This document shows positions 18,482 to 26,979 of a DNA stretch of 64,000 nt, piece by piece. Origin of the DNA: an uncultured Pelagibacteraceae bacterium. GTDB lineage: Bacteria > Pseudomonadota > Alphaproteobacteria > Pelagibacterales > Pelagibacteraceae. How positions within the stretch are numbered: the stretch's first letter is position 1; every line of letters starts with the position of its first letter. The DNA lies in NCBI GenBank assembly GCA_902517865.1, contig CABYDT010000003.1, positions 62,001 through 126,000 on the forward strand, in the 5' to 3' direction. The notes under the pieces were generated by a model. That model had not been told where the DNA came from and did not search any database. It was given only the letters and a program-made list of their open reading frames with translations. A program made the translations under genes and the position numbers.

Positions 18482-21039
18482 TTTACAACAAAATTAACTA
18501 ATTTGTTTTTGATATAAATTTTTTTTAATATCACCTTATCATCTATAAATTTTTTAACATTAGTTATTTGTAGGCATTCTTTAATTATTTTTTCCTCTTT
18601 TTCGTTAGTTTTAACTTCTATCATGGCTCTTTTTTTACCATTTATTTGTATAACTATATTAATTTTACTTTCTTTAATGAGTTTCTCATCATGTTCAGGC
18701 CATTTTTGATCATGTGCAATTGAGCCAGTATTAATTTTTTCAAGACATTCAGAAGCAATATGAGGAATAAAAGGGCAAATTAAGGTTAAAAATTTTGCAA
18801 ATAATTTCTGCAAGTAAATTTTATCTTCGTTTTTGTCATGGAGTATTTTGCTTAAAATATTTATAAATTCGTAAAATTTAGCAACCGCTACATTAAAGTG
18901 AAAACTCTCAATTGCTAAAGTAACATCTTTAATTAGCTTATTTATAGATTTGTCCAAAATATTTTTTGTTTCATCACTCATTTTTTTTTTAGGATCTAAA
19001 TTATTTATTGTTTCTGAAATACTCCATATTTTTTGTACAAATTTATATGATCCACTGATACCTTCATCACTCCATTGAATATCTCTTTCAGGTGGACTAT
19101 CCGATAGCATAAACCATCTTACTGAATCTGCTCCGTAAAGTTTTATTACAGTCTCTGGATCAATTACATTTTTCTTAGATTTTGACATTGACTCTGATGG
19201 CCCTTCAAATACTTCCTCACCACTATTCTTATCTAAAACTTTCCCATTTTCTAAAACGATATCTTCCGGAAAAATCCAATCACCTTTTTTATTTTTATAC
19301 GTTTTATGACAAACCATACCTTGGGTAAATAAACCTTGGAATGGTTCCTTAATTTCGTAATCTGATCCAAGACTAATAGCTCTTGAAAAAAATCGGGAAT
19401 ATAACAAATGAAGTATTGCATGCTCTACACCACCGATATATTGATCGACTGGCATCCAGTATTTTACATCATCTAAATCATAACCAGCATTTTTGTTATC
19501 GTGTGAACAAAATCTAAGAAAATACCAAGATGAATCTACAAAAGTATCCAAAGTATCAGTTTCTCTGATCGCTTTCATCCCTGTTTCAGGACATTTTGTA
19601 AATTTCCAAGTAGGATGATTTTCTAGAGGATTTCCCGGCTTATTTAAATCTATATCCTCTGGAAGTTTAATTGGTAGCTCGCTATCAGGAACCGTTAGAA
19701 TTTTACCGTCTTCTCTATATAAAATTGGGATAGGGCAACCCCAATATCTTTGCCTTGATATTCCCCAATCTCTAAGCCGAAATATTGTCTGACCACGTCC
19801 TTGTTCCATTTTCTCAAGTCTTCTAATTACTTCAATTTTACCTTCTTCAATTTTTGAACCATTTAAGAAATCTGAATTAATAATTTGACCATCACCGACA
19901 AACGCCTCGTCAGTTACTTTGAATTCTTTTTGGGTCTTATCTTTAGGTAAAATTACTGGAATGACTGCCAAATTATATTTATTAGCAAAGTCTAAGTCTC
20001 TTTGATCATGCCCAGGACAACCAAAAATTGCTCCAGTTCCATATTCCATAAGTACAAAATTAGCTACATAAACAGGTATTTTTTTATCTTTAATAAACGG
20101 ATGCTCTGCTTCAAAATTTGTTTTATAACCAATTTTTTCCGTTTTAGCTAAACTCTCTTCGGTATTTCCAGTTTTATAACAATCGTCTTTAAATTTTTGA
20201 AACGCCTCATCTTTAACAATTTCTTTACATAAAGGATGATCGACAGCAATAGCTATAAACGTTGCGCCGAATATTGTATCCGGCCTAGTAGTAAAAACTT
20301 TTAATTGATTTTCTGATTTACTATTTTTTATCTTAAATATAATTTCACAACCTGTTGATTTACCAATCCAGTTCTTCTGCATTAATTTGACTTTTTCAGG
20401 CCAGCTTTTTAATTCACTTAATGAAGCATCAAGATCTTCAGAAAAATTGGTAATTTTGAAAAACCATTGAGAAAGCTCTTTCTGGACAACATCTGCTCCA
20501 GACCTCCAACCTTTACCATCTATTACCTGCTCATTAGCTAAAACAGTATTATCAATTGGATCCCAATTTACTAAACTCTTTTTTTTGTAAACTAAGCCTT
20601 TATTAAATAAATCAATAAAATATCTTTGTTGATGTTTGTAATATTTTTCATCGCAAGTCGATATTTCTCTTTCCCAATCTATAGAAAAACCTAATGATTT
20701 AAGTTGATTTTTCATAGTTCTAATATTCTGATTTGTCCAACTACTTGGATGCAAATTATTTTGAATAGCTGCATTTTCAGCAGGCATTCCAAATGAATCC
20801 CAGCCCATGGGGTGCAATACATTGAAACCCTTAAGCCTTTTATAATTAGCGATAACATCTCCAAGAGTGTAGTTTCTCACGTGGCCCATATGTATTTTGC
20901 CGGATGGATATGGGAACATTTCAAGACAATAATATTTCTTTTTGTTTTTATCTTTAGTGGCTTTAAATGTCTTTTTTTGATCCCAAATTTTATGCCATTT
21001 CTTATCAATCACTAAATGGTTAAATTTTTCAATATTCAT
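18478..21039 (-). CDS. leuS: Leucyl-tRNA synthetase
   Basis: Class I synthetase of 853 residues. The HIGH box appears as [12 protein letters not shown] (45-56), and the KMSKS loop as [13 protein letters not shown] in the second half. The CP1 editing domain is present ([15 protein letters not shown], then [19 protein letters not shown]). [19 protein letters not shown] is characteristic of LeuRS. The C-terminal anticodon-binding and tRNA-elbow domains are complete. Its stop overlaps the lptE start. Confidence 0.98.
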   Translation of the reverse strand: MNIEKFNHLVIDKKWHKIWDQKKTFKATKDKNKKKYYCLEMFPYPSGKIHMGHVRNYTLGDVIANYKRLKGFNVLHPMGWDSFGMPAENAAIQNNLHPSSWTNQNIRTMKNQLKSLGFSIDWEREISTCDEKYYKHQQRYFIDLFNKGLVYKKKSLVNWDPIDNTVLANEQVIDGKGWRSGADVVQKELSQWFFKITNFSEDLDASLSELKSWPEKVKLMQKNWIGKSTGCEIIFKIKNSKSENQLKVFTTRPDTIFGATFIAIAVDHPLCKEIVKDEAFQKFKDDCYKTGNTEESLAKTEKIGYKTNFEAEHPFIKDKKIPVYVANFVLMEYGTGAIFGCPGHDQRDLDFANKYNLAVIPVILPKDKTQKEFKVTDEAFVGDGQIINSDFLNGSKIEEGKIEVIRRLEKMEQGRGQTIFRLRDWGISRQRYWGCPIPILYREDGKILTVPDSELPIKLPEDIDLNKPGNPLENHPTWKFTKCPETGMKAIRETDTLDTFVDSSWYFLRFCSHDNKNAGYDLDDVKYWMPVDQYIGGVEHAILHLLYSRFFSRAISLGSDYEIKEPFQGLFTQGMVCHKTYKNKKGDWIFPEDIVLENGKVLDKNSGEEVFEGPSESMSKSKKNVIDPETVIKLYGADSVRWFMLSDSPPERDIQWSDEGISGSYKFVQKIWSISETINNLDPKKKMSDETKNILDKSINKLIKDVTLAIESFHFNVAVAKFYEFINILSKILHDKNEDKIYLQKLFAKFLTLICPFIPHIASECLEKINTGSIAHDQKWPEHDEKLIKESKINIVIQINGKKRAMIEVKTNEKEEKIIKECLQITNVKKFIDDKVILKKIYIKNKLVNFVVK

Positions 21040-21059
21040 AAGAATTTAATTTACTTACT

Positions 21060-21644
21060 TTAAGGTTTACGTGCAATTAAATTTAGTACATTTAAGAAAC
21101 GACTATTTATTTTTTTCTCAAGTATACCAATAGACCCTATGCCCTTAATATTATGAGATATTATATATTTAAATTTTTTTTCATTTATCCCACCTAAAGC
21201 GAAAATTTCAGCTTTATTTTCATAAAGTCTTCTTAAGTTATTGAATTTATGAACACCCAATATTTTTGATTTTTTATAATCTTTTGTTTGGAATATAGGG
21301 GATAAAAATATTTTTTTACATCCTTGCGTAATCTTTTGATTTATCTCAATGGAACTATGAGCTGAGCCAATGATATCAATTTTTGGATTTGAGATTGTGT
21401 ACATCTTTTTGTTAAAACTCGGAATATAAATTCCATTTGCTCCTATTTGAATGGCAAACTTGTAATTATTTGCAATAAAGAATTTAAAACCTTTCATTTT
21501 ACAGATTTTGTGTATTTCAAAAGCATTCTTTTCGTAAGATTTTCTTTCATAATTTCTATATATTATTGAAATATTTTTGAGTTTTTGGAGATTTAATTTT
21601 TGAATTTCATTTAAATCCCTAATATAAAAAAATATATTAATCAT
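21060..21644 (-). CDS. Thiamine phosphate synthase / TenI-like protein
   Basis: A 194-residue TIM-barrel protein of the ThiE/TenI family. ANGIYIPSF, the phosphate-loop motif IGSAHS and the SPIFQTKDYKKSKILG segment match it, as does FALGGINEKKF. The diphosphate-binding N-terminal motif of true ThiE is weak, so either thiazole-phosphate coupling or a TenI-like aromatase role is possible. I start at ATG 21644. An in-frame ATG at 21662 would overlap yggS. Only 3 bases (21645-21647) separate the two divergent start codons. Its link to the ThiV-type transporter 5 kb away is suggestive. Confidence 0.75.
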   Translation of the reverse strand: MINIFFYIRDLNEIQKLNLQKLKNISIIYRNYERKSYEKNAFEIHKICKMKGFKFFIANNYKFAIQIGANGIYIPSFNKKMYTISNPKIDIIGSAHSSIEINQKITQGCKKIFLSPIFQTKDYKKSKILGVHKFNNLRRLYENKAEIFALGGINEKKFKYIISHNIKGIGSIGILEKKINSRFLNVLNLIARKP

Positions 21645-21647
21645 AGT

Positions 21648-22283
21648 ATGAACATAATACAAAATTTTAAAAATATAAGAGACGAATTATCATCGTTAGG
21701 TTATAATCCTAAAATTGTAGCTGTATCTAAGACTTTTTCAATAGATCATATTAGACCTTTAATAGAATTTGGACATAGAATATTTGGTGAAAATAAAGTT
21801 CAGGAAGCACAAAAAAAATGGACAAAAATAAAACGAGATATCTCGGATATTGAGTTACATCTAATTGGTTCTCTTCAAAGGAACAAAGCTGATGATGCGG
21901 TTAAATTATTTGATTATATTCATTCTTTAGACTCTGAAAAACTTGTTACAGCACTCATTAAATCTGAAAAAAAATTAAATATTAAAAGAAAATACTTTAT
22001 TCAAATCAATGTAGGAGGCGAAATTCAAAAATCTGGTATTGATAGTAATAATTTATTAGATCTTTTAAAATTTATTGACGGTCAATTAGATGTAGTTGGT
22101 TTAATGTGTATCCCTCCTTTCGATCAGGATCCAGAAAATCATTTTAAAAACTTAAAATCTTTGGCTGATGAAAATAACTTATCAAAGCTAAGCATGGGCA
22201 TGACAGCTGATTATGTAAAAGCATGCAAGTATAATGCAGACTATATAAGAGTTGGTAGTAAGATATTTGGAGCTAGAACGTAA
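21648..22283 (+). CDS. yggS: YggS-family pyridoxal phosphate homeostasis protein
   Basis: PLP-binding barrel protein (211 residues) that buffers PLP and keeps B6 and amino-acid pools stable. KIVAVSKTF carries the PLP Lys (about residue 28). FGENKVQEAQKKW, HLIGSLQRNKADDAVKLFD, LSMGMTADYVKA and RVGSKIFGAR are all hallmarks. It diverges from the ThiE-like gene with start codons 3 bases apart, so its promoter must lie inside that gene. The 3' end overlaps the convergent transpeptidase by 11 bases. Confidence 0.94.
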   Translation: MNIIQNFKNIRDELSSLGYNPKIVAVSKTFSIDHIRPLIEFGHRIFGENKVQEAQKKWTKIKRDISDIELHLIGSLQRNKADDAVKLFDYIHSLDSEKLVTALIKSEKKLNIKRKYFIQINVGGEIQKSGIDSNNLLDLLKFIDGQLDVVGLMCIPPFDQDPENHFKNLKSLADENNLSKLSMGMTADYVKACKYNADYIRVGSKIFGART

Positions 22284-22758
22284 TCTTTATCTTTGTTTTT
22301 AGATTAATTTTGTTCAATAAATTTTTCAAATTTTTAACATTAAGAGCTACACAACCCTTTGTAGGGCTATAGTTTTTTCTTGCGACGTGAATAAATATTG
22401 CACTGCCTTTATTTTTTTTTACTCGAGTAGAATTGTATTTGACAAACACGACAATGTCGTAAAGATGGTCTTTTCTCATTAACGTCTCTTTAGACCTTTT
22501 AGTAAAAATAAGCTTATTATAATATTTGCTTTTCGGATTATCACACCAGGCCATACCTTTTTTAATTTCTATTTTTCTTAATTTTGTTTTTATTTTAACT
22601 CTATCGCTTCTGTAAAATACTGGACCTAGGCCAAAAGTACCATGAGGAGTACACATATCACCCTCACGTTTATTTTTAGTAATACCTTTTTTGCCTAAAG
22701 CACATTTGTAGTGTTTTTTATTGTGAATAAGCCAACCTTTACTATTTACTAAAATCAT
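22273..22758 (-). CDS. L,D-transpeptidase (YkuD) domain protein
   Basis: A 161-residue protein consisting of a YkuD-type catalytic domain (COG3786-like). TPHGTFGLGPVFYRSD, IFIHVARKNYSPTKGCVALN (about residues 124-143) and a terminal hydrophobic strand are seen. The catalytic Cys lies in KGCVAL, with the upstream His in IFIHVAR. No signal peptide is obvious, so either export is atypical or the start lies elsewhere. Such enzymes make 3-3 peptidoglycan cross-links or attach lipoproteins, but the exact role is unknown here. Confidence 0.85.
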   Translation of the reverse strand: MILVNSKGWLIHNKKHYKCALGKKGITKNKREGDMCTPHGTFGLGPVFYRSDRVKIKTKLRKIEIKKGMAWCDNPKSKYYNKLIFTKRSKETLMRKDHLYDIVVFVKYNSTRVKKNKGSAIFIHVARKNYSPTKGCVALNVKNLKNLLNKINLKTKIKITF

Positions 22759-22778
22759 TTAATTAATATTTTCATGAT

Positions 22779-23420
22779 ATGCATAATTACTCAATAGTTA
22801 CTGTGGGATCACCAGTTTTTTTTCAATGCTTAAAAGAGCAAAAAATCGAATATAATTTGCAAAATTTAAGTTCTTTTAAACAAGTAAAGGAAATACTCAA
22901 GTCACCTTTAATTGATATTTATATTTTTTTATTTTTTGTTGATAATATTGAGAGACTAAACGTCAAAGAATTAAAAAAAATTAGGTATCCTAAAATTTTT
23001 TTTTCAAAAAGTAACGAGCAATTAAAGCTATTAAAAAAAAACAATGTAATGAGTAATTTTTTTCAGCTTCCGATTAATTATCCTGATATGGAAAAAATAA
23101 TAAAGTTATCCATTATGAAATATAAATTTCTTTTTCAGTCGCAGATTAAAATTGGAAGTTACATCATTGATAAGAATTCAAAATTGCTAATCAAAAGTTA
23201 TAAAAATATCAAATTGACCGAAAAGGAAATGGAAATTTTACTTTTCTTGTCAGGTAGAGAAGAGGGCTGCTCTAAAAAAGAAATATCCCAAGGTGTAAAT
23301 ATAGATGCGCATACGTATGAGACACATTTGTATAGATTGAGACAAAAAATCCATAAAAAATTCAACGATAAGCATTTAATTTATTTGGAAAATAGTAAAT
23401 ATTACCTAAAGAATGAATAA
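22779..23420 (+). CDS. Winged-helix regulator with a degenerate receiver-like domain
   Basis: A 213-residue protein. The C-terminal part (about 130-213) is an OmpR/PhoB-type winged helix: the LTEKEMEILLFLS helix, KKEISQGVNIDAHTYETHLYRLRQKI as recognition region, and a beta wing (LIYLENSKYYLK). The N-terminal 110 residues look like a CheY-type fold but lack the phospho-acceptor Asp at the expected end of strand 3 (IYIFLFF), so control by phosphorylation is unlikely. It overlaps the photolyase-like gene by 8 bases and could regulate it. Confidence 0.8.
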   Translation: MHNYSIVTVGSPVFFQCLKEQKIEYNLQNLSSFKQVKEILKSPLIDIYIFLFFVDNIERLNVKELKKIRYPKIFFSKSNEQLKLLKKNNVMSNFFQLPINYPDMEKIIKLSIMKYKFLFQSQIKIGSYIIDKNSKLLIKSYKNIKLTEKEMEILLFLSGREEGCSKKEISQGVNIDAHTYETHLYRLRQKIHKKFNDKHLIYLENSKYYLKNE

Positions 23421-24903
23421 ACTTTTTGTAATTCTTGGTAATCAATTATTTGATCCAAAATTTTTAAAAAAATATCAAGATCATACCTTTTTCATGGCCG
23501 AAGATTATGGCTTATGTACATTTCAAAAACATCATAAGCAGAAGATTGTTTTTTTTCTGTCTGCTATGAGATCTTATTTAGATGAATTAAAAAAAAATAA
23601 ACTGAAAGTGATTTATGTAAAAATTGAAGATAAAAATTTTAAAATTCCATACGAAAAAAAATTAATAAAAGAAATTAATAAAAAAAAAATTGACCAGATT
23701 TCTATATTTGAGATTGAGGATAAAGATTTTGAAAAAAAAATCTTATCTACTTTAAAAAAAGCTAATGTAACTGTAAATATTTTAAAAACACCAATGTTTT
23801 TAACATCTAGAGAAGATTTTTCAAAACATCTAAAAAAAGTAAAAAAACCATTTATGGCCACCTTTTACAAAGAGCAGAGAGTAAAACTAGGAATATTGGT
23901 CGATAAAAACGGAAATCCAAAAGGTGGAAAATGGAGTTTTGATGAAGATAATCGAAAAAAATTACCAAAAAATATTAAGTTACCTAAGCAGATTAAATAT
24001 TCACAATCACCCCATACAGAAAAAATTAAAAAAATTATAGATAAAGAATTTAAAACACATCCTGGAGACGTTAAAGATTTTTGGATAGGAACAGATAGAA
24101 AAGACGCTAGATCAGCATTAAGAAATTTTATAAACTTTAAACTTAATTTATTTGGTGATTACGAGGATTCAGTTGATGAGAGAGATAATATACTTTTTCA
24201 CAGTGCATTAAGCCCTTTTATAAATATCGGTCTTTTGACGCCTCAAGAAATATTAGATGAAGTTTCAAAATCAGAGAAAAATAAAAGACTGAATTCTTTA
24301 GAAGGTTATATCCGTCAACTAATTGGTTGGAGAGAATTTATGAGAGGGATATATCAGAATTATGATGATCATTTTCAGAAAACTAATTTTTTTAATCATA
24401 AAAGAAAAATGAAAAAAAGTTGGTACACTGGAGAAACAGGTCTGCCGCCTCTTGACTATGCAATTAATAATGCAAATAAATATGCTTGGTCACATCATAT
24501 TGAACGTTTGATGATTTTATCAAATATTATGAACTTATGCGAAATACACCCAAAAAAAGTTTTTAATTGGTTCATGGAAATGTTTATGGACTCATCAGAT
24601 TGGGTCATGTCTCCGAACATTTATGGTATGGGGCTTTTTAGTGATGGAGGCACTTTCGCTACTAAACCATATATATGTGGATCTGCATATTTTTTAAAAA
24701 TGATGCATTTTAAAAAAGGCGACTGGTGCAATATAATGGATGGATTATATTGGAGGTTCATAGATAGAAATAAAAGATTTTTCCTAAAAAATCCAAGGTT
24801 ATCGATGATGGCTAGAATTTTGGAAAAGATGAAACCAGAGAGAAAAAAATTGATATTTGCAGCCGCTAATAAATTTATTACAGAGAATACAGATGCAAAC
24901 TAA
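23413..24903 (+). CDS. Photolyase/cryptochrome-related protein (PhrB/FeS-BCP clade, cluster ligands missing)
   Basis: A 496-residue flavoprotein of the prokaryotic photolyase-related clade (COG3046), whose studied members repair (6-4) photoproducts or sense light. The N-terminal Rossmann domain (1-150) and the FAD-binding helical domain are complete: EGYIRQLIGWREFMRG (297-312), WSHHIERLMIL (359-369), GMGLFSDGG (405-413) and ATKPY (416-420). The clade normally binds a [4Fe-4S] cluster. Here the first ligand position reads TGLPPLDYA (342-350), the CxxC segment appears deleted (KMMHFKKGDWCN, 429-440), and only Cys439 is left. The start overlaps the regulator gene. Confidence 0.88.
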   Translation: MNKLFVILGNQLFDPKFLKKYQDHTFFMAEDYGLCTFQKHHKQKIVFFLSAMRSYLDELKKNKLKVIYVKIEDKNFKIPYEKKLIKEINKKKIDQISIFEIEDKDFEKKILSTLKKANVTVNILKTPMFLTSREDFSKHLKKVKKPFMATFYKEQRVKLGILVDKNGNPKGGKWSFDEDNRKKLPKNIKLPKQIKYSQSPHTEKIKKIIDKEFKTHPGDVKDFWIGTDRKDARSALRNFINFKLNLFGDYEDSVDERDNILFHSALSPFINIGLLTPQEILDEVSKSEKNKRLNSLEGYIRQLIGWREFMRGIYQNYDDHFQKTNFFNHKRKMKKSWYTGETGLPPLDYAINNANKYAWSHHIERLMILSNIMNLCEIHPKKVFNWFMEMFMDSSDWVMSPNIYGMGLFSDGGTFATKPYICGSAYFLKMMHFKKGDWCNIMDGLYWRFIDRNKRFFLKNPRLSMMARILEKMKPERKKLIFAAANKFITENTDAN

Positions 24904-25243
24904 AGTCTTTTTTAATAATTCATGTAATATTTGCAGGACCGAGATTAATCATTACAAAAAACATGCTGACAAAACAATTGATTGGGTCGATATATCAAAT
25001 AATCAAGATGCAGAGGTCATAACGTCAAAATCAAAAAGAGAATTATTGAGAAGGCTTCATGTAATTCATGAGGGAGAGGTAGTAGGTGGAGCTAAAGCAT
25101 TTATTATTGTTTGGTCCAAAATTCCTAAATATCACTTTCTATCAAAAATATTTAAATTTAAACCTTTATATGTAATGTTCCATTATTTGTATGAGATAAT
25201 TGCATTCTTTCTATATTTAAAAAACAAAAAACAATTAAAATAA
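24893..25243 (+). CDS. DCC-family (DUF393) thiol-disulfide oxidoreductase-like protein
   Basis: A 116-residue protein with the DUF393/COG3011 pattern. The CxxC motif is at the N terminus (FFNNSCNICRTEI, Cys11 and Cys14), followed by IDWVDISNN and a helix-rich middle (RELLRRLHVIHEGEVVGGAKAFIIVWSKIP). A hydrophobic tail includes a possible membrane-facing helix. I start at ATG 24893. An in-frame ATG 36 bases earlier lies deep in the photolyase frame and would place extra residues before the conserved start. It overlaps the photolyase stop by 11 bases. DCC genes often occur near photolyases, which fits an oxidative/light theme. Confidence 0.85.
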   Translation: MQTKVFFNNSCNICRTEINHYKKHADKTIDWVDISNNQDAEVITSKSKRELLRRLHVIHEGEVVGGAKAFIIVWSKIPKYHFLSKIFKFKPLYVMFHYLYEIIAFFLYLKNKKQLK

Positions 25244-25249
25244 ATTTTA

Positions 25250-25789
25250 ATGAGTTTAGATAAGTATAAATGGAAATGTCGTTTATTAGTCGTTTATACT
25301 CCAAATTATAAAAACAAAATCTATTTGAAGACTAAAGAAGTCTATCAAAAGGAAATTAAAGATTTTCATAAAAGATCAATTAAATTTATAACAAAATTTG
25401 ATAGGAATGGTCCCTTTTTAAATTTGATTGGTTTTGATGGCAAATTAAAAAAAAAGTTTTTAAATATTAATCACAAAACAATCTTTAACCTAGTTGACAA
25501 AATGCCAATGGGAGGTGAAGTAAATAAAAAAAAGCTTAAGCCTTTAAATTTGTCTTTATTTTCCGACTACAAGCCATCAACGACTACGCCAGGTTTAGGT
25601 TTTAAAGATAAGGAAAAAGCAATCAGTACAATTAAAACTATTAAAAAACGTCCGATTAAGTATCAAATTAATGTTATTTCTACTATGTTAGGCAGGGCTA
25701 AAAACCATCCTAATAAAACTAAAAATATGAATGAAGCGATAAAAGTTTTTAACAAATGGATGAAAGAATATAAATCAAATAACTTATGA
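25250..25789 (+). CDS. Hybrid protein: DUF4174-like N-terminal domain plus unknown C-terminal module
   Basis: A 179-residue protein. Residues 1-105 resemble DUF4174: YKWKCRLLVVYTPN, then FLNLIGFDGKLKKKF and LVDKMPMGGEV, where the family has an LIGKDG step and a D-MPMR box. Residues 110-179 form a second, helical module (PGLGFKDKEKAISTIKTIKK, then VISTMLGRAKNHPNKTKNMNEA and VFNKWM) that I do not recognise. There is no signal peptide. It starts 6 bases after the DCC gene, and its stop overlaps the next start (ATGA). The function is unknown. Confidence 0.75.
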   Translation: MSLDKYKWKCRLLVVYTPNYKNKIYLKTKEVYQKEIKDFHKRSIKFITKFDRNGPFLNLIGFDGKLKKKFLNINHKTIFNLVDKMPMGGEVNKKKLKPLNLSLFSDYKPSTTTPGLGFKDKEKAISTIKTIKKRPIKYQINVISTMLGRAKNHPNKTKNMNEAIKVFNKWMKEYKSNNL

Positions 25790-25905
25790 AAAAAAAACAA
25801 AAGAAAAGAAATCCAATAGCTGTTGATTTAATGACATCAAAATACCAAAAAAGAATTATTAAACCAAAAAAGGGCAAAGGTAGTTTTAAAAGACAAAAAA
25901 AATAA
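25786..25905 (+). CDS. arfA: ArfA-like alternative ribosome-rescue factor, 39 residues
   Basis: A very short, highly basic protein. The stretch RNPIAVDLMTSKYQKRI followed by IKPKKGKGSFKR lines up with E. coli ArfA (NAIEALLHDPLFRQRV, then EKNKKGKGSYMR). The KKGKGS(Y/F)xR core is the part that enters the empty mRNA channel of stalled ribosomes and, with RF2, frees the peptide. The hydrophobic tail by which E. coli ArfA is made unstable is absent, so this would be a constitutively active short form. The start forms ATGA with the preceding stop, so it is translated with the photolyase group. Its stop abuts the convergent DUF805 gene. Confidence 0.75.
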   Translation: MKKKQKKRNPIAVDLMTSKYQKRIIKPKKGKGSFKRQKK

Positions 25906-26847
25906 TTAATACTTATTTTTTTCTTTTACGGGCTTTGATGCTAGCCATATAATTAAAGGTATTATACCAATTACAGTAATTGAAATTAGTTGCCACCATC
26001 CTGATTTATTAACATCATGTAATCGCCTACAACCAGCTGCTAGAGTAGGTAGAAACGTTATCATTGCAAAAAAAGTGTTTATAAAAAGTATTCCATCTGG
26101 ATCTTTTCTAAAAATACTGACATCGATTAAATAGGTTAAAACTGAAACAATGACGGTAAATAAATAAAAATACCAATATTCTTTTCTAGAGGCTTTACCT
26201 TGGAAGGTACTATATTTTTTAAAACAAGCGATTGTATTATCCGCAAAATCAAAAATGACAGGAAAATTTTTTACGTATCTTTTATATTCATTTTTTTTTG
26301 TTGCAGCTACAAAAACTGCAATTAGAAGGCCAGAAATTAATAATAAAAATAAATTAAATAAAGTGAAATTATCATCGTATTTTTTTGGTTTCTTAGAAGT
26401 GTATTTTTTCTGAGTAGAAGGTTTTTTATATTGAGGTTGAGAGGATTTTTTTGGAGGTTGGCCATATTTGCAGTATGAAACAGTATTGCCGCTTACATCT
26501 AGATTTAGATCACCAACATACATAGTTGTGGAAGTTACCCCAAATGGTTTTATATATAAATTAATTTTTCTCTCTTTCATTGATGTCTTATTATCTGATG
26601 CTAACAATCCAACTCTTGTAAATGTGATTTGATTTTTAGTTTTATTCTTAAATGTCCACAATATATATTTGGCATCCCTTTTTTTACTATATTGCCATTT
26701 CCAAGTTCCAGAATAAGAGTCGTACTTCTGCTGTGAAGATTTCGCCCAGTGTATAGTTTTATCAACATCACTTTGGCACCCAGCCATAGCCTGAGATGAG
26801 AAGTAGAAAAAGAAGTTGATAATACTTAAACAAATAATTTTTTTCAC
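25906..26847 (-). CDS. Exported protein with a C-terminal DUF805 membrane domain
   Basis: A 313-residue protein with an unusual layout. A signal peptide (cleavage near AMAG, about residue 22) precedes a periplasmic domain with several Trp and two Cys (CQSD, SYCKYG). A Lys/Pro/Gln-rich linker (about 130-158) and one membrane segment (FNLFLLLISGLLIAVFVAA) follow. The last part is a DUF805 domain, YSTFQGKASRKEYWYFYLF through RRLHDVNKSGWW and further membrane segments. DUF805 is normally a stand-alone small inner-membrane protein. The function is unknown, and the gene is divergent from the thiamine-regulated transporter. Confidence 0.8.
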   Translation of the reverse strand: MKKIICLSIINFFFYFSSQAMAGCQSDVDKTIHWAKSSQQKYDSYSGTWKWQYSKKRDAKYILWTFKNKTKNQITFTRVGLLASDNKTSMKERKINLYIKPFGVTSTTMYVGDLNLDVSGNTVSYCKYGQPPKKSSQPQYKKPSTQKKYTSKKPKKYDDNFTLFNLFLLLISGLLIAVFVAATKKNEYKRYVKNFPVIFDFADNTIACFKKYSTFQGKASRKEYWYFYLFTVIVSVLTYLIDVSIFRKDPDGILFINTFFAMITFLPTLAAGCRRLHDVNKSGWWQLISITVIGIIPLIIWLASKPVKEKNKY

Positions 26848-26904
26848 AAACTGAAATTAACACTTATGGACATTTTTGTAAAAAAATATTATCTATATTA
26901 TGAA

Positions 26905-26977
26905 GTTTTCAGGGGCGGCTTTGCCTGAGATGCACCCTTTAAACCTGAACCAGATAATGCTGGCGTAGGAAGAAAAC
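26905..26977 (+). promoter_or_regulatory. TPP riboswitch (THI element)
   Basis: The conserved THI-box pieces are all present. GGGGCGGC begins at 26912. The pyrimidine-sensing CTGAGAT is at 26925-26931, followed by GCACCCTTT, AACCTGA and CCAGATAATGCTGGCG, then TAGGA. The P1 stem is exact: GTTTTC at 26905-26910 pairs with GAAAAC at 26972-26977, which ends two bases before the ATG at 26980. The only Shine-Dalgarno-like stretch, AGGAAG (26967-26972), is inside the aptamer. Ligand binding should therefore hide the ribosome site directly, with no separate expression platform. Confidence 0.95.
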
Positions 26978-26979
26978 AA

